Origin: Spirochaetales bacterium
Lineage (GTDB): Bacteria > Spirochaetota > Spirochaetia > DSM-2461
Direction: 5' to 3'
DNA: 64,000 nucleotides
NCBI GenBank assembly: GCA_016936555.1
Contig: JAFGXR010000108.1
Coordinates: 62,001 to 126,000, forward strand
Shown piece by piece: positions 53,717-61,903 of this stretch. The translations under genes were made by a program, and so were the position numbers. Under the pieces are notes generated by a model, which was given only the letters and a program-made list of their open reading frames with translations, ran no database searches and was not told the origin of the DNA. Position 1 is the stretch's first letter; each line of letters starts with the position of its first letter.

Positions 53717-54636
53717 TTCAACATCTCCTCTTTCTTCCTGTTGAAAAATGCCAGGAGGATGCCGACGCCGACTGTCACGATGATAAACATCATGGTCGCC
53801 ACGGTGGCTCCCATTCCCGTGCCCCATCCGCCCCGTTCCGTTGTGGCGAAAGCGGTCCTGTAGAAGAGGGAGCCCATCAGGTCGGTACTGTATCCCGGGT
53901 CTCCGCGATAGCCGGTCATGGCGTAGACGATATCGAACTGGGTGAAGTCCCCGATAAAAATCAGAATCGTCACGATCCCCACTATGGGAAGAACCGAGGG
54001 AAGGATGATATGGATGATCTCATGCCAGATGTTCGCGCCGTCGATCCGCGCCGCTTCCAGTATGGAATCGTCTATGCCGTCTATTCCCGAAGAGTAGAAC
54101 AGGACCGATTCGCCGAAGAACTGCCAGCTCACCGCTATGGAGACGATGATCAGGGCTGAACGGGGATCTCCCAGCCAGGGGATGATGTATTTTCCCAGTC
54201 CCAGGGCTTCCAGAACTTTGTCGAAAACGCCGTAGTAGGGGTTCAGTATCAGTTTGAAAATAAAACCGACGACCAGCACCGACAGAGTCGTGGGCAGGAA
54301 GCTCAGTTTACGCATGAATTTATTGCCTTTAAAGGATCTTGTGACGAAAACCGCCATAAAGAATCCCAGAATATTCTGAATAAAAGTAACGATGAGAAAG
54401 AACTTTATATTATTTGAGAAAGCGTTCCAGAATTTGGAGTAATACCTCTCCTCCGTAAACAGCTTCACATAGTTATCGAGCCCCACGAAGTTTTCGGGTA
54501 TGAGCCCGTCGCCCGAGTAAAGGCTGTATTTCATCGAGTTCAATATGGGCAGCAGCATAAAAACCGTGTAAATGATGAATGCCGGAAAAATAAACATGAA
54601 AAGAAACCGGGCATGCTTTTTCTGGGCCTGCAGCAT
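53713..54636 (-). CDS. CUT1 sugar ABC transporter permease, MalF type (third cassette)
   Basis: 307 residues with six predicted helices and the EAA loop 'SILEAARIDGANIWHEIIHIILP'. GGAGG lies ~8 bp before the start. It is separated from the SBP gene by about 100 bp containing a REP-like palindrome, which probably dampens expression relative to the SBP. Pairs with the MalG-type protein downstream. Confidence 0.9.
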   Translation of the reverse strand: MLQAQKKHARFLFMFIFPAFIIYTVFMLLPILNSMKYSLYSGDGLIPENFVGLDNYVKLFTEERYYSKFWNAFSNNIKFFLIVTFIQNILGFFMAVFVTRSFKGNKFMRKLSFLPTTLSVLVVGFIFKLILNPYYGVFDKVLEALGLGKYIIPWLGDPRSALIIVSIAVSWQFFGESVLFYSSGIDGIDDSILEAARIDGANIWHEIIHIILPSVLPIVGIVTILIFIGDFTQFDIVYAMTGYRGDPGYSTDLMGSLFYRTAFATTERGGWGTGMGATVATMMFIIVTVGVGILLAFFNRKKEEMLK

Positions 54637-54684
54637 ATGACTCCTCCTATCTTATTATTCGGGGTTTTTGAAATGGTTTTTTAT

Positions 54685-54726
54685 CCCTCACCCGGCTTCT
54701 CCCTTGGGAGAAGGTCGGGATGAGGG
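54685..54726. repeat. REP-like palindrome, copy 2
   Basis: CCCTCACCCGGC-TTCTCCC-TT-GGGAGAA-GGTCGGGA-TGAGGG folds into a long imperfect hairpin between the SBP and permease genes. Its reverse complement shares both ends with the element at 20251-20309, but not the centre. Confidence 0.7.
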
Positions 54727-54737
54727 GGAAAATCAGC

Positions 54738-56015
54738 TTATTCGTAGTACCAGGACAATCCGTCATCCACGAGGGCACAAGCCTGCTCGGGCGTTGCTTT
54801 GTCGGCGTACATCAGCTGGATGGCTTCGCCTACGAGCTCGTTTCCGCTGGGAGCCTGGGCTGAGAGTTTTTCCCAAACGGTTCTGACTGTGGGAACCGAT
54901 TTCGCCACGTAGCTCTGCATCTGTTTAGCCAGATCGTTGGTCAATGTGTAGCTTCCGGGAGTGTAGCTGAAGAATCCCGGTAGCTCATTCATATAGAGCT
55001 GGGCATATTCCGATGAAGCCAACCATTTCATGTAAACTTTCAGCTCTTCGGGGTATTTTGTATTTTTGTTGAACCCGATACCGGCGTCAACATGGAAACA
55101 GTACTGGAGAGTGTCTCCTTTGTTTGCCAGAGGAGGTGCGAAATAGCCCACGTCATCCAGGCCGCCGAGGTCTTCGAATATACCGATTTCCCAGCTTCCG
55201 CCCATGAACATGGCCGCATTTCCCGTTCCGAAAATCTGCTGCATGGTCACGTAGTCGATCCCTTCGAATCTTTCGGGGAAGTATGGCTGGAGCTCTTTCA
55301 TTTTTTCCATGGCCAGAACGAAGTTGGCGTCGGTAAACCGGGCTTCTTTGCTCATAAGGGCCTGTCTGGCTTCCTCTCCGCCGTAGAAATTGGCTCCGAG
55401 TCCTGAATACATAACTTCGTAAAGCATCCAGTTGTCTTTTGTTCCCTGTGCGAATACGGTTTCTCCGCCGGTTTTGAGCGTTTCGCAAACCTTCATGAAT
55501 TCATCCCAGGTTGCGGGAACTTTCAGTCCGTATTTGTCGAAAATGCTCTTTCTGTAATAAACTCCGTGGACGACGCCGGCTGCGGGAATCGCATAGCTGA
55601 CCTTATCGGGAGTCGCCCATGCCGCAACGGCCGCCGAAGGGAAATCCTTCAGCTCGGGGAGCATGGAATTGAGCTCCATAAGAGAGTCTGTTTTGTAAAT
55701 CTGATATCCCGAGTCGTAGGATCTGAGGAAGATAATATCGGCACCGACACCGGCCGCGAGTGACTGTTTCAGCTGCGCATCGTATTCCGTATCTTTTACA
55801 GGCTGGAAATCAATGACGATATCGGGGTGCTGTTTTGTGAATTCGGCATTGATCCGGTTCATTCTGTCGATATCCTCTGTTCTCCAGCTGGTGAATACCA
55901 GTTTCACTTTTTCACCAGCGCCATCTGATGATCCCTGCTGTCCCCCTGCGAAGGCCATTGTTCCGGCCAGAAGCAGAATCAGCATGGTCAGGATAGTCTT
56001 TTTTACAAGTTCCAT
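54738..56015 (-). CDS. Extracellular sugar-binding protein (third cassette)
   Basis: 425 residues. The signal peptide ends near 'TMAFAGGQQGSSDG', with no lipobox. SBP family 1 body: 'VKLVFTSWRTEDIDRMNRIN', 'GVHGVYYRKSIFDKYGLKVP' and 'TWDEFMKVCETLKTGG'. AAGGAG lies before the ATG. First gene of the third cassette and immediately downstream of the two-component genes, which are likely to control it. Confidence 0.9.
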   Translation of the reverse strand: MELVKKTILTMLILLLAGTMAFAGGQQGSSDGAGEKVKLVFTSWRTEDIDRMNRINAEFTKQHPDIVIDFQPVKDTEYDAQLKQSLAAGVGADIIFLRSYDSGYQIYKTDSLMELNSMLPELKDFPSAAVAAWATPDKVSYAIPAAGVVHGVYYRKSIFDKYGLKVPATWDEFMKVCETLKTGGETVFAQGTKDNWMLYEVMYSGLGANFYGGEEARQALMSKEARFTDANFVLAMEKMKELQPYFPERFEGIDYVTMQQIFGTGNAAMFMGGSWEIGIFEDLGGLDDVGYFAPPLANKGDTLQYCFHVDAGIGFNKNTKYPEELKVYMKWLASSEYAQLYMNELPGFFSYTPGSYTLTNDLAKQMQSYVAKSVPTVRTVWEKLSAQAPSGNELVGEAIQLMYADKATPEQACALVDDGLSWYYE

Positions 56016-56080
56016 AGTAACTCCTTTTACATTTTTTAATGTTCTTGAGTCATTATCAGGCTGTTTCTGTGGTAAAAGAA

Positions 56081-56105
56081 GGTACGGAAGTACCGGTTTC
56101 GGTAC
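56081..56105. promoter_or_regulatory. Overlapping dyads between response regulator and SBP genes
   Basis: GGTAC-TTCC-GTACC (leftward, 56081-56094) overlaps a perfect 6-bp-arm dyad GTACCG-GTTT-CGGTAC (56090-56105), 7 bp after the response regulator stop and ~65 bp before the SBP start. This could be the operator for the response regulator upstream of the transporter, or a weak terminator of the two-component genes. Confidence 0.4.
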
Positions 56106-56111
56106 TGTTTT

Positions 56112-56756
56112 TCAGATTAAGTCCTTTGCGATGCGGATAACCTGCATTCTGTCATGGGCTCCGATTTTGGAATAGATAAGGCTGACGTGGTTTTTTACGG
56201 TTTGCTCGGCGATAAAAAGCTCATCGGCGATTTCCCGGTTGTTCATACCTCCGGTGATGAGCTTCAGGACCTGTTTTTCACGGTTGCTCAATTCGGCCAT
56301 CCAGGAAGGCATTTCTCTCGGTGAATCGGGAATGGGGGAGTCCTGGGTCAGATGTTCGATGATGGAAGGCGAAACGAGTACGAGGCCGCTTTCCGCCGCC
56401 CTGATGGAGGAGATGAGTTTTTCAGGCGGCGTATTTTTCAGCAGGTATCCCGTCGCTCCGTATTTGAGCGCGTTGTGAATATAGCTGTCGTCGTCGAAGG
56501 TTGTCAGCATGATGACTATTATGGACGGGTATTTCTCCTTGATGATTTTAACCGCTTCCACGCCGTTCATTTCGGGCATGCGAATATCCATGAGTATGAT
56601 CCGGGGGTTGTAAATCTCCGCCATATGGATGGCTTCCTTGCCGTTGGCGGCTATATTGACGACTTTCAGATCGTCGCTTCTGGTTTCCAGCACGGTCTTG
56701 AGGCTCTCGGCGAAGAGAAGCTGATCGTCCACTATGAGCAATTTCGTTTTATTCAT
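56112..56756 (-). CDS. NarL/FixJ-family response regulator
   Basis: 214 residues. Receiver domain with D10/D11 and phospho-acceptor D57 ('ILMDIRMPEMNG'). C-terminal LuxR-type helix-turn-helix ('LSNREKQVLKLITGGMNNRE', then 'IAEQTVKNHVSLIYSKIG'). It overlaps the kinase gene by 8 bp, so the pair is coupled. It is read into the sugar ABC cassette that follows, which is its likely target. Confidence 0.95.
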   Translation of the reverse strand: MNKTKLLIVDDQLLFAESLKTVLETRSDDLKVVNIAANGKEAIHMAEIYNPRIILMDIRMPEMNGVEAVKIIKEKYPSIIVIMLTTFDDDSYIHNALKYGATGYLLKNTPPEKLISSIRAAESGLVLVSPSIIEHLTQDSPIPDSPREMPSWMAELSNREKQVLKLITGGMNNREIADELFIAEQTVKNHVSLIYSKIGAHDRMQVIRIAKDLI

Positions 56757-57984
56757 CGTTCTCCCAGGGTATTCTGGCGCTGAGGGAGAAGCCGAGGAAG
56801 GTATTGCCGTAATCGAGAGAGCCGCCCACTTCGGACAGCCGTTCGGACATCCCTTTCAGGCCGATGCCCTGTTCGATATTGAGGCTTCCCTTTCCGTCGT
56901 CTTCCACGTTGATATGGATTATATTCCCGTTGAGCCAGAAATGTATATCGATATTTTTCGCGTCGCCGTGGGTCAGGGCGTTGGTCATTCCCTCCTGGAG
57001 AAAGCGGTAGATCGTATGGTCTACATTCCGGCCCAGAACCCGGGGCAGGTTTCCGTATTCAACCCGCACTTCCACGCCGGTCGATTCGCGGAAGATATCG
57101 GTCAGGTTTTTGATCGCTTCGATACTGCCCGCTTTTTTCATCTTCGTGTTTCTCAGAACTCTCAGGGCCTGGCGGATATCCTCGTGTCCCGTCTTGATGA
57201 TCCCCAGAGCCTGATGGAGCAGTTTTTCCAGCTTGACCGGATCGGTTTTGATCAGGTCCGTGCTGGCCTCGAGCATCATCAGCAGATTGGTCAGGGTATA
57301 GCCCACCGTATCGTGAATCTCCCGGGTCATTTTCAGCCTCTCATTGATAATGCTTTTTTCCTCCGCCAGATTGGCGTACTGCTGAAGTCCCTGATTGGCT
57401 GTAGTCAGCTTCCGTATTATAAGTTTCTGATTGTTGATCATCTCCTTGTGAGTTAAGAGAAGATTATAGGCGGTTTTTATGATAATGCTGAGTCCGGCGA
57501 TAAGGATGATGAGAATGAAGAGAGACAGTTTCAGCTCCCAGGTCCGGGGCACCGGTTCCATACCCCACAATGTGTCGTTGTGATCGGTCAGCAGGGAGGT
57601 TGCCATCAGGATAAGGGAGAGAAAGGTCAGCTCGGCTGTCGACAGCAGATGAATCCCCTCGAGCATCATTATCAGCAGCAGGAAAAACTCGAACCAGATA
57701 TTCTGGCTGAATGGTTTTGTCATAAGGTATTTGCAGCCGAGCTGGAAGATATAGATAAAAGCCAGATGCGTCCCTTTTACGGGTATGATGAAAATGACAA
57801 GCGATGAGATGAGGTTGGCGCCTAAAATGGCCAGGAACTGAATATGCCAGCTCTCGGGGAGATCGAATTTCCCCCTTCCCAGCAGAAAGAGAAAGAGAAT
57901 GGCGAAGTCGCAGAGGAGAATCATGGAGAAGAGAACCCATTTCCTCACGTTTCTGTTGAAAATCAGTATGCCGCTTTCCATCAT
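56749..57984 (-). CDS. Sensor histidine kinase, HisKA_3 type with multi-TM sensor
   Basis: 411 residues from ATG 57984. ATG 57981 and TTG 58014 are alternatives; none has a strong ribosome-binding site. About six to seven hydrophobic helices make up the first ~185 residues, followed by a coiled coil and the dimerisation domain with phospho-acceptor His in 'TREIHDTVGYTLTNLLMMLE'. The ATPase domain has 'QEGMTNALTHG' (N box) and 'EDDGKGSLNIEQGIGLKGM' (G boxes). Partner of the NarL-type regulator. With no large extracellular domain it probably senses a membrane signal or the transporter. Confidence 0.9.
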   Translation of the reverse strand: MMESGILIFNRNVRKWVLFSMILLCDFAILFLFLLGRGKFDLPESWHIQFLAILGANLISSLVIFIIPVKGTHLAFIYIFQLGCKYLMTKPFSQNIWFEFFLLLIMMLEGIHLLSTAELTFLSLILMATSLLTDHNDTLWGMEPVPRTWELKLSLFILIILIAGLSIIIKTAYNLLLTHKEMINNQKLIIRKLTTANQGLQQYANLAEEKSIINERLKMTREIHDTVGYTLTNLLMMLEASTDLIKTDPVKLEKLLHQALGIIKTGHEDIRQALRVLRNTKMKKAGSIEAIKNLTDIFRESTGVEVRVEYGNLPRVLGRNVDHTIYRFLQEGMTNALTHGDAKNIDIHFWLNGNIIHINVEDDGKGSLNIEQGIGLKGMSERLSEVGGSLDYGNTFLGFSLSARIPWENDE

Positions 57985-58086
57985 TCTTGTATTTAAACCG
58001 CTAAAAGCGGACAAGTCAAATGGAGTCGTGCTTTAAAAACAGCTTCCAGTAGCCGAAAATATAAAATGTCAGTATAAGGAGTATCA

Positions 58087-60492
58087 TTGAGGTTCGGAAA
58101 ATACATCGTTACTCTATTCTCAGCCTTTCTCTTAAGCATGCCCTTATGGGGAGAAGAGCCCTTCCGCGTTCTGCTTTTGAATTCCTATCATAAAGGCTAT
58201 CAATGGACAGATGAAATCACCAGGGGGATAGAAGATACATTCCGCGGTGAAGATGTGGATCTTCATGTGGAATACCTCGATACGAAACGTTTTTTCGACG
58301 ATCCCTATTTCGACCATCTTTCCGGACTCCTCGCCCTGAAGCACAGCTCCTACTCCTATAACGCAGTCATTGCCTCCGATAATAACGCCTTTAACTTCTT
58401 CCGCGAAAAGGGAGCCGGTATTTTCGGAGAGGTGCTTTTCTTTTTCTGCGGATACAATTATCTGAACAGTGATGATCTGGCGGGAATGGAACATGTTACG
58501 GGTGTCAATGAACGGGCCGATATCGAGCGCAATATCAGTCTGATAGAGTCTATCCATAAAGATGCGGATAAGATCCTTATCATTTCCGACGACACGGCAA
58601 CAGGCTTGAAAATCAACAGCGAAGTTGAGCGGATCATGAGCCGCAGGCAAAGCGGCGATACGCCCCTGGAACTCATACACAGCGTTTCCATGGATGATTT
58701 GAGGGAAAGGCTTTCAAATCTGAAAGAGGGAACAATTGTCATACTCACCGTATTTGCCCGAGATGCAAAGGGTGTTTTTTATGAATATGATGAGAACGTT
58801 CGCCTCATTTCCGAAGCCTCGGCGGTTCCCGTTTACGGAACCTGGACATTTCAAATGGGCAACGGTATCGTCGGCGGCTATCTGGTCGATGGCTACCAGC
58901 AGGGGACGGAAGTCGCGGCCATGGCGCTCAAGTCTCATAAAGGTTTGGACATCGGATCAATACCCGTTGAATATGACACCCCGGTTTCTCTTCAATTTGA
59001 TTTCAGGGAACTGGAGCGACGCGGGATCAGCAGCCACTCGCTTCCCGATGATGCCGCTGTGTTCTATCATCCCGACAGTTTCTACGAGCGTTATAAAAAT
59101 ATTCTTATTATGATTAGCGGAGGATTTGTTCTGTTCCTTATTGCTTTTCTGGGTGTTCTCTACGGCTTTATGCTCTCCCGGAGGGCTGAAAGAAAAGTGA
59201 GAATACACGAGAAGGAATTGCTCAGGGAAAAGAACTATGTCCAGCGTATAATCAATAATGCCCCGAGCCTCATCTGCGGGCTCAACAGAGAGGGAATAGT
59301 CGTTTTTATCAATCCGGTTATCGAGAAAATTACCGGATACAGGGAAGAAGAGATTATCGGGAAGAATTTCTGGAAGCTCTTTTATCCCGGCGACGATTTT
59401 GACCAGGTCCGCCGGCTTCTCAAGGATTCGCTGGAGGGGGTCGTCGTCGATTATGAAATGACCCTTACGGCCATAAACGGGGAAAAGCGAACCATCGTCT
59501 GGAACAGTTTTTCACGGAAAGACAACGATGGCGTAATTACAGGATATCTGGGATTCGGCTATGATATTACCCGACTGAAGGAAGCGGAGAACAGCCTCCA
59601 TGAAGCCAACCGGGAACTGACGGATCACAGGGACCACCTGGAAGATCTGGTCGCCGACAGAACCATGGAGCTTCAGATCTCTCTGGAACATCTTCAGCAT
59701 GCTCAGAAAAAGCTTGTGGAAGCGGAAAAAATGGCGGCTCTCGGGGGCCTGGTGGCCGGGGTGGCCCATGAGATCAACACACCGGTGGGGGTCGGTGTTA
59801 CAGCGGCATCCCATCTGGAAGAGGCAGTAAGGGAATTCGACCAGCTCTTTCTGGAAAACAAAGCGTCCAGGCGGGATTTCGAGCGTTTTCTCAAACTCAG
59901 CCGGGAGAGTTCGGCCATGATTCTTTCCAATATGAAAAGGGCTTCCAACCTTATTCACAGCTTCAAGCAGGTGGCTGTGGACCAGTCGAGCCGGGAGATC
60001 AGAACTTTTACGATAAAACAGTATATTGACGAAGTGCTTATGAGCCTTCACGCTCAGCTGCGGCGGACGCCTTTTGAAATCGAAGTCGTCTGTCCCGAAG
60101 ATTTTCAGGTCACCATTTATCCCGGGGCTCTGTCCCAGATCCTGACGAACCTGATCATGAATTCCATAACCCACGGCTTTGAAGAGCGTGAGAGCGGCAG
60201 TATAAAGATCGATATAAAGAAAATCGACGAAAATGTCCTTATCATTTACAGCGATACGGGGAAGGGAATTCCCGAAGACAATCTGAAAAGAATATTCGAT
60301 CCCTTCTTTACGACCAGGCGGGGTTCAGGGGGAAGCGGCCTGGGGATGAATATCGTCTACAATCTGGTAACACAGTCTCTTAACGGGCAGATCAGCTGTA
60401 CCAGTACTGTCGGCGAGGGGACCTGGTTCGAACTCGAGTTTCCGGCAAAGATCGAAGAAAATAAAAGGGGACCGGAGTCCCCTTCGTCCTAG
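58087..60492 (+). CDS. Orphan sensor histidine kinase with ABC-substrate-binding-like domain and PAS
   Basis: 801 residues from TTG 58087, 5 bp after AAGGAG. A signal/anchor segment is followed by a periplasmic two-lobe domain (~25-330: 'RVLLLNSYHKGYQWTDEITR', 'LHVEYLDTKRFFDDPYF') resembling ABC_sub_bind sensor regions. A transmembrane helix (~340-362) and a PAS domain (~385-500) follow. The HisKA-like domain has H561 in 'GVAHEINTPVGVGVTAASH', and the ATPase domain has 'NLIMNSITHGFEE' and 'GSGGSGLGMNIV'. No response regulator is adjacent. A GGGGAC-CGGA-GTCCCC hairpin (60467-60482) overlaps the last codons but lacks a T-run. Confidence 0.9.
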   Translation: MRFGKYIVTLFSAFLLSMPLWGEEPFRVLLLNSYHKGYQWTDEITRGIEDTFRGEDVDLHVEYLDTKRFFDDPYFDHLSGLLALKHSSYSYNAVIASDNNAFNFFREKGAGIFGEVLFFFCGYNYLNSDDLAGMEHVTGVNERADIERNISLIESIHKDADKILIISDDTATGLKINSEVERIMSRRQSGDTPLELIHSVSMDDLRERLSNLKEGTIVILTVFARDAKGVFYEYDENVRLISEASAVPVYGTWTFQMGNGIVGGYLVDGYQQGTEVAAMALKSHKGLDIGSIPVEYDTPVSLQFDFRELERRGISSHSLPDDAAVFYHPDSFYERYKNILIMISGGFVLFLIAFLGVLYGFMLSRRAERKVRIHEKELLREKNYVQRIINNAPSLICGLNREGIVVFINPVIEKITGYREEEIIGKNFWKLFYPGDDFDQVRRLLKDSLEGVVVDYEMTLTAINGEKRTIVWNSFSRKDNDGVITGYLGFGYDITRLKEAENSLHEANRELTDHRDHLEDLVADRTMELQISLEHLQHAQKKLVEAEKMAALGGLVAGVAHEINTPVGVGVTAASHLEEAVREFDQLFLENKASRRDFERFLKLSRESSAMILSNMKRASNLIHSFKQVAVDQSSREIRTFTIKQYIDEVLMSLHAQLRRTPFEIEVVCPEDFQVTIYPGALSQILTNLIMNSITHGFEERESGSIKIDIKKIDENVLIIYSDTGKGIPEDNLKRIFDPFFTTRRGSGGSGLGMNIVYNLVTQSLNGQISCTSTVGEGTWFELEFPAKIEENKRGPESPSS

Positions 60493-60743
60493 GCGGTTTT
60501 ACCCGCCGCATTAATGTCAATCATCAATCACCTCCCCGCCGGTCCTGCACCGGATGCAAAACGGCTTCCTGTTCTTTTCCGGTATCCTAACCATAGCCCC
60601 CCGGAAGGGTTCGGCGAAAGGGAAAGTTTAATTTTATTAGATTTTTATTGGTAAAGTTTGTTATAATCGATCTTTCTCTTTTACAAATCTTTTTCAATGC
60701 ACTATAGTAGTTAGTAATCTATTCACTAATGGAGGTTTATTAA
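60493..60743. promoter_or_regulatory. Non-coding upstream region with promoter and dyad
   Basis: Nothing coding was recognised. Near the 3' end, TTACAA (60681-60686), a 16-bp spacer and TATAGT (60703-60708) form a plausible promoter. The dyad TTAGTAATCTATTCACTAA (60711-60729) covers the expected transcription start, as a repressor site would. A second TATAAT lies at 60662-60667. GGAGG at ~60731 precedes a short leader frame. Confidence 0.5.
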
Positions 60744-60800
60744 ATGATCATTACTCGAATAAAAGTAGCTACTGCGCAGGTATGGATCTGCCTGTCCTGA
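60744..60800 (+). CDS. Putative 18-residue leader peptide
   Basis: ATG with GGAGG 8 bp upstream encodes MIITRIKVATAQVWICLS and stops inside the 5' arm of a long hairpin. It lies between a predicted promoter and the CD3324-like gene. The good ribosome-binding site and the stop position within the hairpin suggest translation-dependent folding, but no run of one regulatory codon is evident. It could also be a chance frame. Confidence 0.45.
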   Translation: MIITRIKVATAQVWICLS

Positions 60801-60853
60801 AAAGGAAAGGTTAATAGTAAACTTTTCACCTATCCTCATTCAGGTCAAGGCAG
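60788..60853 (+). promoter_or_regulatory. Long leader hairpin upstream of the CD3324-like gene
   Basis: The outer stem pairs CTGCCT (60788-60793) with AGGCAG (60848-60853) and CCTGAA (60796-60801) with TTCAGG (60839-60844). The inner stem pairs AGGAAAGGT (60803-60811) with ACCTATCCT (60828-60836), with one mismatch. It ends ~20 bp before the ribosome-binding site of the next gene. There is no T-run, so it is not a simple terminator. Confidence 0.6.
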
Positions 60854-60885
60854 TCGCTTTTGTGATTAAAAATGAGGAAAACAAA

Positions 60886-61170
60886 ATGTCATACATAAAA
60901 GCGGAAGAACATCTTCCGGCTGAACTAATCCGAGAGATACAGAAGTATGTCCAGGGTGCGCAAATTTATATTCCCGGCGTGGCGGATCAGCGTCTGTCCT
61001 GGGGGGAAAAGAACGGCACCAGGGAGAAACTCGAGCACCGGAACAACTCCATTCGCGAAATGAAGAGCTCCGGATGGAAAATCGACGATCTCGCCGACCA
61101 CTTCAATCTTTCGTCCGACAGCATCAGGAAAATTCTCTACAAGCGATCCGGTGAGCGGAAAGCTTCATAG
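60886..61170 (+). CDS. CD3324-family small DNA-binding protein (Mor-like)
   Basis: 94 residues from ATG 60886 (TGAGGAAAAC upstream); the GTG at 60862 is less well placed. 'LIREIQKYVQGAQIYIP', 'WGEKNGTREKLEHRN' and the C-terminal helix-turn-helix 'IDDLADHFNLSSDSIRKILY' match the CD3324-like/Mor activator-like family of Firmicutes and spirochaetes, whose targets are largely unknown. It is preceded by the leader peptide and hairpin described separately, which implies post-transcriptional control. Confidence 0.8.
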   Translation: MSYIKAEEHLPAELIREIQKYVQGAQIYIPGVADQRLSWGEKNGTREKLEHRNNSIREMKSSGWKIDDLADHFNLSSDSIRKILYKRSGERKAS

Positions 61171-61186
61171 AAGAAACGGAGTTCAT

Positions 61187-61203
61187 TTACATTTGGTTCA
61201 CAT
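61187..61203 (+). promoter_or_regulatory. Direct repeat upstream of the Met/Gly-rich protein gene
   Basis: TTACAT (61187-61192) and TCACAT (61198-61203) lie 11 bp apart, one helical turn, as expected for OmpR/PhoB-type half-sites. An OmpR-type regulator is encoded 0.7 kb downstream. Short motifs, so only suggestive. Confidence 0.3.
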
Positions 61204-61250
61204 TTTCCGGTTAATTTCTGAATCAGAGATTAACCATGAAGGAGTTTCAA

Positions 61251-61823
61251 ATGAAAAAAGAGCTACTTGTATTACTGATGTTGGCAAGCTCGGTTGTTTT
61301 TATAGCAGCTGAAGGGAAACAGGATGATGATGACGTTCAGTTCTATGGCAGGGGCCCCGGAATGATGGGCGGATACCGATACAGCAATGAAGATTCTGAA
61401 AAGTGGATTGAGGAAAGAGACGCCGCCAGGCAGGAATACCTCGATTCGCAGGAAATGGTATCGGTCTCCGGGGCTCTATCACTTATCAACGGAGAACTCC
61501 CTTTCATCGAAAGTGAAGGGATAAAATACACCATAATGGCCCCCTGGGCTTACCTTGACGATCTGGAACTGACTGACGGATTGGTAGTTTCTGTCGAAGG
61601 GTATCTTATGCCGGGACCTCCCATGCAGTGGGATAATTCGGAGAAAGGACTTATGGTAACCAAAGCCCTTATCAACGGAGAAGAAATCGAAATCGATCAC
61701 CCTGTGGACGGATACGCCTATGGCGGCCCTATGGGCGGAAGAGGCGGTTTTGATCCTATGGGCGGACGGGGCGGACGCGGTTCAAGAGGCGGCGCCATGA
61801 TGGGCGGTCCCCGGTTTCAGTAA
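61251..61823 (+). CDS. Met/Gly-rich secreted protein
   Basis: 190 residues from ATG 61251 (AAGGAG 7 bp upstream; the ATG at 61236 overlaps that site). The signal peptide ends at IAAEG. Near the mature N-terminus lies 'GRGPGMMGGYRY', and the C-terminal ~35 residues are Gly/Arg/Met-rich ('GGPMGGRGGFDPMGGRGGRG'). Between them lies a small beta-rich domain (~residues 60-150, 'VSVSGALSLINGELPFIESE'). No family was recognised. It is followed by a terminator and an OmpR-type two-component system whose kinase has a similar Met/Gly-rich loop in its sensor domain. Metal binding is a possibility, not a finding. Confidence 0.75.
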   Translation: MKKELLVLLMLASSVVFIAAEGKQDDDDVQFYGRGPGMMGGYRYSNEDSEKWIEERDAARQEYLDSQEMVSVSGALSLINGELPFIESEGIKYTIMAPWAYLDDLELTDGLVVSVEGYLMPGPPMQWDNSEKGLMVTKALINGEEIEIDHPVDGYAYGGPMGGRGGFDPMGGRGGRGSRGGAMMGGPRFQ

Positions 61824-61840
61824 TCTGCATATATAAAAAA

Positions 61841-61886
61841 CGGGGCTGTTTCGTAAGCTTCCTTTGCGACAGCCCCGGGCTTTTAT
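61841..61886 (+). terminator. Rho-independent terminator
   Basis: CGGGGCTGT / ACAGCCCCG (9 bp) followed by GGGCTTTTAT. A-rich DNA on the other side would let it work in both directions. Confidence 0.8.
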
Positions 61887-61903
61887 AGTACAATTGAGTT
61901 GAT

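Noticed and set aside
53717-53827. N-terminal extension of the third MalG-type permease
   Set aside because: The extra 37 residues are His/Arg-rich shadow sequence of the upstream permease gene. The ATG at 53716 overlaps that gene's stop in the usual way.
60467-60482. Terminator of the orphan kinase gene
   Set aside because: The GGGGAC-CGGA-GTCCCC hairpin overlaps the last codons and is followed by TTCGTCC, not a T-run.
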